From: an uncultured Dietzia sp.
Lineage (GTDB): Bacteria > Actinomycetota > Actinomycetes > Mycobacteriales > Mycobacteriaceae
Length of the DNA: 64,000 nt
Assembly (NCBI RefSeq): GCF_937873725.1
Contig: NZ_CALMYY010000011.1
Location: forward strand, 1 to 64,000
Direction of reading: 5' to 3'
Both the position numbers and the translations under genes were made by a program. Under the pieces are notes generated by a model. The model did no database searches and was not told the DNA's origin. It was given only the letters and a program-made list of their open reading frames with translations. Shown piece after piece: positions 60,501 to 64,000 of this stretch; within the stretch, counting starts at the first letter, position 1, and every line of letters starts with the position of its first letter.

Positions 60501-61355
60501 ACCGTCGCCGGCGAGCCGGGCGGCGAGTTCGGGCGGGCACGCCTCGCCGCCGAGGATCACCAGGCGGATGTCGCGGAGCATCGAGTCCGGCCACATCGAC
60601 GCCAGCGTCGGGACGGTGGAGATCACCGTGAGTCCGCGGTCCCGCAGCCACGGGCCCAGGTCGATCCCGGACTTGACGATCGACCGCGGCGCCGGCACGA
60701 GGCAGGCCCCGTACGCCCAGGCCAGCCACATCTCCTCGCAGGAGGCGTCGAACGCCACGGACAACCCGGCCAGCACCCGGTCGCCCGGGCCGAGCGGCGC
60801 GCCCTGCAGGAAGATGCGCGACTCGGCGTCCACGAAGGCGGCCGCGCTGCGGTGGGTCACGGCCACGCCCTTGGGCAGCCCGGTGGTGCCGGAGGTGAAG
60901 ATGATCCAGCAGTCGTCCTCGACGGCGGGGCCCCGGTGGCGGGCGGGATCGGCGGGGCGGTCGGGGTCGGTGACCCGCATGCCGTCGGCGGTGTACACGG
61001 CGGCCACCTGCGCCTGGCCGAACACCAGGTCGGCGCGCTCGGCCGGGTCGTCCACGTCCACGGGGACGTACGCGGCGCCGGCGGCGAGGGTGGCCAGGAT
61101 CGCCAGGTAGAGGTCCACGGTGCCCGAGGGCATGAGGATGCCCACCCGGTCGCCCGCGCCGACCCCCTGTGCGTGCATCCACCGCGCGGAGACGTGGATC
61201 TGGTCCCAGACCTGGCCGTAGCTCAGCACCCGCTCGCCGTCGTCCAGGCAGGGTGCATCCGGGTGGCGCTCGGCCGCGGCGCCGAGGACGTCGATCAACG
61301 TCCGCGGGCTGGGGGCGTGTGAGCTGCGAAGATACTGCTCAGGGATGGTGTGCAC
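57504..61355 (-). CDS. Pls/PosA-type single-module nonribosomal peptide synthetase
   Basis: A 1283-residue membrane NRPS. The N-terminal adenylation domain carries WIIFTSGTTGLPKGVAVTHR, LAWAYGACLVPAP, WNTYGPTEATVV, YRSGDVVRLEADG and RTSGKVDRAALP. A carrier domain follows with the phosphopantetheine serine in FFALGGGSLAAAHVV. Then come membrane segments (LLCRVLTA, WALGILAVLLLLPAGRM and others) interleaved with three hexapeptide-like left-handed-helix stretches (VDMHTLPPVTGLLTVGDGAS, IGKDVEASTVLLIPSLTTVR, DGATLGCHCVTLPASSIGKG). This is the layout of the Pls (epsilon-poly-lysine synthetase)/PosA family, which makes homopolymers of amino acids. Product unknown. GTG 61355 has TACCAT 6 nt upstream (leaderless). 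Confidence 0.85.
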   Translation of the reverse strand: MHTIPEQYLRSSHAPSPRTLIDVLGAAAERHPDAPCLDDGERVLSYGQVWDQIHVSARWMHAQGVGAGDRVGILMPSGTVDLYLAILATLAAGAAYVPVDVDDPAERADLVFGQAQVAAVYTADGMRVTDPDRPADPARHRGPAVEDDCWIIFTSGTTGLPKGVAVTHRSAAAFVDAESRIFLQGAPLGPGDRVLAGLSVAFDASCEEMWLAWAYGACLVPAPRSIVKSGIDLGPWLRDRGLTVISTVPTLASMWPDSMLRDIRLVILGGEACPPELAARLAGDGREVWNTYGPTEATVVACAALLDGRGEVSIGLPLDGWDLAVVDAAGRPVGYGETGELVIGGVGLARYLDPEKDAEKYGPLETLGWERAYRSGDVVRLEADGLYFNGRIDDQVKIGGRRLELGEVDTAVSALPGVSAGAAAVKKTDAGQSVLVAYLVAETPETFDLADAAGILREHLPAGVVPRLALVDDLPTRTSGKVDRAALPWPLAQTSAGETELDGTDAWVAELWSSALGADVSGVDEDFFALGGGSLAAAHVVVAVRERFPAVTVGDIYDRSRLGDFAAYLDELEPEAEVEPRHVRPVGRGAQILQVLATVPLLTLTGLQWLTWLGIANNLAAHAGIPWARPVSWWALGILAVLLLLPAGRMVVTGLLCRVLTAGITPGTYPRAGSVHLRIWAAERLVESSGAANLEGAGWLTPLARLLGATIGHGVDMHTLPPVTGLLTVGDGASIEPEVDLAGYWVDGDVVHVGAVEIGENAVVGARSTLMPGAVVGRGAHVEIGSAVVGSVKAGKRYAGSPALKRGKRGSSWPAEPAPHNRVWSLVYQVSAVVLGAMPLVALAAGLALVAWGARDAGTSGELVLRAALWSVPGALLALVLFAAMTLVSIRALSVGLAEGFHPVHSRTAWQAWCSERIMDASRNWLYPLYASMLTPVWLRALGATIGKDVEASTVLLIPSLTTVRDGAFLADDTMVAPYELGSGWMRLEQAQIGKRAFLGNSGIASAGRKVPARGLVAVLSSAPQKAKKGTSWLGSPPQKLPRTVSDGDDDGRTYQPPRRLKAARGAWETLRLVPVWLSFLLLVSVLVLMQGIHREWGFLAAALTSGLALAYAGLVALVVSVLAKWVFVGRIRAGEQPLWSSFVWRNEVADSFVELLAAPWMARPATGTPILNAMLRLLGSRIGRGVWCESYWLPEADLISLGDGATVNRGCVVQTHLFHDRIMQIDRVDLEDGATLGCHCVTLPASSIGKGSTVGPASLVMRGDRIPAGTRWQGNPIAPWRG

Positions 61356-61361
61356 GTGCGG

Positions 61362-61367
61362 ATGGTA
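61362..61367 (-). promoter_or_regulatory. -10 hexamer TACCAT of leaderless NRPS promoter
   Basis: On the minus strand TACCAT ends 6 nt before GTG 61355; no ribosome binding site is visible. Confidence 0.5.
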
Positions 61368-61423
61368 TCCCGGCGAGGTGAACTCACCGCGGCGGGCGCC
61401 ACCGAGCTGGTTGGATGGGACGC

Positions 61424-62221
61424 ATGACAGGGCTGCTCCGGGACCGGACCATCGTGATCGTCGGGGCGGGGCCCGGTTTCGGGCGCACCCTCGCACTGCG
61501 GGCGGCGGAGGAGGGGGCGACCGTCGTCGTCGCCGCCCGGACCTCCTCCCGGCTCGACGGGATCGTCGACGAGGTCCGGGAGGCGGGCGGGTCGGCCATC
61601 GCCGCGGCGGTCGACGCCACGGACCCGGAATCCGTACGCGCCCTTCGTGACACGGTCGCCGGCCACACCGACGCCGTCCACGGCCTGGTCTACAGCGCGT
61701 TCTCGGTGCCCAGCATGCGGCCGCTCGCGGAGACCGACCACGACCAGATCGCCCGCGGGATTGACCTGTCCGTTCTCGGCGCGCTGCGCGCGACCCAGGA
61801 GTTCACCCCGCTGCTCGAGGCGGGCGCGGGGGAGGGGAGCCCGAGTTCGGTGGTGATGATGGCCTCGGCGGTCATCCACCACTCCCGTGAGCGGTACGCC
61901 GGGTACAAGATCGCCAAGACCGCCCTGGTCGCGCTGGGCCACTCCCTGGCCACCGAGCTCGGGCCGCGCGGCATCCGCGTCAACACGGTGGCGCCCGGGT
62001 ACATCCACGGTGACACCCTCACGGCGTACTTCGAGCACCTGGCCGCCAAGTACGGCGGCACGGTCGACGACGTCTACGCCCACACCGCCGCCAAGATGGA
62101 CCTGCGTCGCCTGCCCACCGAGCGGGAGATCGTCGACCCGGTGCTGTTCCTGCTCTCGGACGCCGCGTCGGCCGTGACCGGTCAGACCCTCACCGTGGAC
62201 TGCGGCGAGTTCCACACCTGA
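61424..62221 (+). CDS. short-chain dehydrogenase/reductase
   Basis: A 265-residue SDR. The cofactor motif TIVIVGAGPGFGRTLALRAA (TGxxxGxG variant, Gly-rich and NAD(P) compatible) is near residues 10-25, the catalytic Ser lies in MMASAVIHHS, and Tyr-x3-Lys is in RYAGYKIAKTAL. VNTVAPGYIHGDTLTAYFEH is the substrate loop. It resembles SDRs acting on hydroxysteroid or CoA-ester substrates in actinobacteria; the exact substrate is not readable. ATG at 61424 was chosen over ATG 61415. It is divergent from the NRPS gene with only 68 bp between the start codons. Confidence 0.85.
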   Translation: MTGLLRDRTIVIVGAGPGFGRTLALRAAEEGATVVVAARTSSRLDGIVDEVREAGGSAIAAAVDATDPESVRALRDTVAGHTDAVHGLVYSAFSVPSMRPLAETDHDQIARGIDLSVLGALRATQEFTPLLEAGAGEGSPSSVVMMASAVIHHSRERYAGYKIAKTALVALGHSLATELGPRGIRVNTVAPGYIHGDTLTAYFEHLAAKYGGTVDDVYAHTAAKMDLRRLPTEREIVDPVLFLLSDAASAVTGQTLTVDCGEFHT

Positions 62222-62342
62222 CCGCGTCTCGGGGTCGGATGCCGGGGCTTTCCCCGATGTGGTGCGGGGCTCGGCGGAGGAGGATGGGGGTCGTCGGGGA
62301 GGAGGTTCCCGACCGTGTGACGACGACGACGAGGAGAGCGTC

Positions 62343-62549
62343 ATGACCAACGACCCGGGAATCGGGACCAGGCGACTGGAACGGTCCTCCGACCGCTGGA
62401 TCGGCGGGGTGTGCGGCGGGCTGGCCGGGTACTTCGGCGTGGACCCGGTGGTGGTCCGCATCCTGTTCGTGGCATCGCTGCTGCTGCCGGGCCCGCAGGT
62501 GCTGCTGTACGTGATCATGTGGATCGTCATGCCTGACGCCCGCGCCTGA
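62343..62549 (+). CDS. PspC-domain small membrane protein
   Basis: A 68-residue protein. RLERSSDRWIGGVCGGLAGY followed by FGVDPVVVRILFVASLLLPG and VLLYVIMWIVMP is a textbook PspC domain with two hydrophobic stretches. PspC proteins act in envelope-stress responses in other bacteria; in actinobacteria the role is less clear. ATG at 62343 has GAGGAGAG upstream. It lies in a 350-bp space between the SDR and crotonase genes. Confidence 0.9.
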   Translation: MTNDPGIGTRRLERSSDRWIGGVCGGLAGYFGVDPVVVRILFVASLLLPGPQVLLYVIMWIVMPDARA

Positions 62550-62572
62550 GCGGGCTTTGGCATGCTTGGCGC

Positions 62573-63436
62573 ATGACCAACCCCAGCACCGCCGCCGCGC
62601 CCGGCGAGTACGCCTCCGTCCGCATCGACAGGGGTGCCCGCCACCCGCACGTCGCGCAGGTGACGCTGATCGGGCCCGGCCCGAACAACGGCATGGGCCC
62701 GGACTTCTGGGCGGAGATGCCCCGCGTCATGGCCGAACTCGACGCCGACCCGGACGTCCGGGCCGCGGTGATCGCCGGGCAGGGCCGCAACTTCACGTAC
62801 GGCCTGGACCTCATGGCGATGATGCCGCAGTTCATGGAGTTCCTGCCCGCGGACTCGACGCCGGACGCCTCCCGCAACGAGCGGATCCTGGACTTCGTGG
62901 AGACGATGCGACAGGCGGTGGACGCGGTCGCCTCGGCCCGGACCCCCACCGTGGCCGCCGTGCAGGGCCGCTGCATCGGCGGAGGCATGGACCTCATCTC
63001 GGCCTGCGACGTCCGCCACGGCTCGGCCGACTCGACGTACTCGGTCCGCGAGGTCAAGGTGGGCATCGTCGCCGACATGGGCTCGCTCGGGCGCCTGCCG
63101 TACATCATCGGCTCGGGCCTGACCCGCGAGCTGGCGCTGACCGGTCGCGACATCGACGCCGAGACGGCGCTGCGGTACGGGCTGGTCACCCACGTGGCCG
63201 AGGACGCCGCCGGGGTGCTCGACTCCGCCCACGCCACGGCCGCGGAGATCGCGGACAACCCGCCGCTGGTCGTGCGCGGCACGCGCGAGGTGCTGGGCCG
63301 GGCGATCGACGGGCCGATCTACGAGTCCAACCGGTACGTCGCCACGTGGAACGCGGGCTTCCTGGCGTCGGCGGACATGATGGAGGCGATCGGGTCGACG
63401 CTGGAGAAGCGCGAGGCCAGGTACACCGGCCGCTGA
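62573..63436 (+). CDS. crotonase-family dienoyl-CoA isomerase-like enzyme
   Basis: A 287-residue crotonase-fold enzyme. Besides the oxyanion loops (GQGRNFTYGLDLMAMM, VQGRCIGGGMDLISACD), the block VREVKVGIVADMGSLGRLP keeps the Glu and Asp at the spacing found in delta3,5-delta2,4-dienoyl-CoA isomerases (ECH1), so the call goes beyond a generic enoyl-CoA hydratase. This enzyme helps to degrade unsaturated fatty acids with odd-numbered double bonds. ATG at 62573 lies 23 bp after the PspC stop. The C-terminus is typical for the family. Confidence 0.85.
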   Translation: MTNPSTAAAPGEYASVRIDRGARHPHVAQVTLIGPGPNNGMGPDFWAEMPRVMAELDADPDVRAAVIAGQGRNFTYGLDLMAMMPQFMEFLPADSTPDASRNERILDFVETMRQAVDAVASARTPTVAAVQGRCIGGGMDLISACDVRHGSADSTYSVREVKVGIVADMGSLGRLPYIIGSGLTRELALTGRDIDAETALRYGLVTHVAEDAAGVLDSAHATAAEIADNPPLVVRGTREVLGRAIDGPIYESNRYVATWNAGFLASADMMEAIGSTLEKREARYTGR

Positions 63437-63488
63437 CCCGACCAGGCTCCGCCCGGCCCGACCCGGCCCGGGCCCGCCGTGGCGGCGG

Positions 63489-64000
63489 TCAGCGGGCGGG
63501 GGCCGGCTCCCGCCCGGCGGCCGGGTCGGCCTCGCCCGCCGGGGCCTGCGCCGCGAGCTTCTCGCCCTCGATGTCGACCCTGGGCAGGAGGCGGTCCAGC
63601 CACCGCGGCAGCCACCACGCCCTGTCGCCGATGAGGTACATCAGCGACGGCATGATCACCATCCGCACGACAAAGGCGTCGAAGAACACCGCCGCCGCGA
63701 GCGCGAAGCCCATGGTCTTGATGAACGCCAAGTCCATGAGGATGAAGCCGCCGAACACGCTGATCATGATCACCGCGGCGGCGCTGACCACGCGGGCGCC
63801 GTACTTGTAGCCGTGGACCACGGCGTCGCTCGCGGACTCGCCGTGGGAGTAGGCCTCTCGCATCCGGGAGACCAGGAACACCTGGTAGTCCATGGCGAGG
63901 CCGAACACCAGGCCGATGAGGATGATCGGCAGGAAGCTGATGATCGGGTTGCCCTCGATCATCCCGAACCACCCCCACTGGAAGATCGCCACGGTGGCGC
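63489..64000 (-). CDS. MMPL-family transporter, C-terminal part (runs off right edge)
   Basis: The last ~170 residues of an MmpL/RND lipid exporter; the gene continues beyond 64000. Four membrane segments remain (SFLPIILIGLVFGLAM, SAAAVIMISVFGGFILM, TMGFALAAAVFFDAFVVRM and the start). The segment GLAMDYQVFLVSRMREAYSH carries the Asp-Tyr pair of the proton relay conserved in MmpL proteins. A short cytosolic tail rich in Ala/Pro/Glu ends the protein. In mycolic-acid bacteria such pumps export trehalose lipids and other envelope lipids. Confidence 0.9.
   Translation of the reverse strand, partial: ATVAIFQWGWFGMIEGNPIISFLPIILIGLVFGLAMDYQVFLVSRMREAYSHGESASDAVVHGYKYGARVVSAAAVIMISVFGGFILMDLAFIKTMGFALAAAVFFDAFVVRMVIMPSLMYLIGDRAWWLPRWLDRLLPRVDIEGEKLAAQAPAGEADPAAGREPAPAR

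Noticed and set aside
57504-61355. Ordinary multimodular NRPS
   Set aside because: There is no condensation or thioesterase domain; the region after the carrier domain is membrane and hexapeptide-like, as in Pls/PosA.

Overview
This 64 kb window comes from a chromosome of very high G+C content belonging to a mycolic-acid-type actinobacterium (order Mycobacteriales; the protein sequences look most like Dietzia or a near relative, which is an inference). The main evidence is gene order. From the left edge to about 37.4 kb the genes follow the Mycobacterium tuberculosis block Rv3680 to Rv3644c, in an inverted presentation: paired ArsA-like ATPases, a DUF4177 protein, RidA, a metallo-beta-lactamase hydrolase, crp, nth, a thioredoxin-like protein, a Nudix hydrolase, a MarP protease, an EphE-like hydrolase, a holin-like membrane protein, acs, a HAD phosphatase, the 6C small RNA, the tad pilus genes, a helicase, cspA, topA, a membrane adenylate cyclase, holB and tRNA-Thr.

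Layout. 1-8.9 kb: ATPase pair, RidA/MBL genes, then an accessory gene (wHTH plus DUF559 nuclease-like) bracketed by two 70-nt palindromes and placed exactly between the MBL gene and crp, then crp and the nth-thioredoxin-Nudix-MarP operon. 9-14.3 kb: EphE-like hydrolase, holin-like protein, acs with a perfect CRP operator, a PRC-barrel protein and a degenerate Fic-like protein. 14.7-20.5 kb: HAD phosphatase, 6C RNA, and the ssd-tadA-tadB-tadC-flp-tadE-tadE-like operon. 20.5-26.2 kb: ClC antiporter, MrfA/YprA-like helicase, cold-shock protein, and two small conserved genes. 26.2-31.2 kb: korAB (2-oxoglutarate:ferredoxin oxidoreductase) divergent from a secreted peptidase-like hydrolase. 31.4-37.4 kb: topA, adenylate cyclase, holB and tRNA-Thr. 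37.6-41.6 kb: a beta-oxidation cassette (crotonase plus two acyl-CoA dehydrogenases) and a glycine-rich membrane protein. 41.7-57.3 kb: a cell-envelope region with a secreted HNH-type nuclease, multi-pass membrane proteins, a GalE-like epimerase, a DUF1023 hydrolase operon ending in a DUF2304/GT2 pair, a second GT2, an AftA-like arabinosyltransferase, a flippase-like protein and an M1 aminopeptidase. 57.5-64 kb: a Pls/PosA-type single-module NRPS, an SDR, a PspC-domain protein, a dienoyl-CoA isomerase-like crotonase and the C-terminal part of an MMPL transporter.

Common threads. A cAMP circuit is visible: a membrane cyclase, Crp, a perfect TGTGA-N6-TCACA site before acs and a close match at the 6C RNA promoter. 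About ten genes have a TANNNT -10 hexamer 6-8 nt before the start codon and no Shine-Dalgarno sequence, so leaderless transcription looks common. Intergenic palindromes and tandem G-rich repeats recur at 2.9, 4.1, 8.9, 42.6 and 57.4 kb. Some features (a near-pure G tract at 4.2 kb, a cluster of substitutions in the topA TOPRIM motif, a lost stop in tadB) may be sequencing errors or real divergence. The sequence alone cannot decide.
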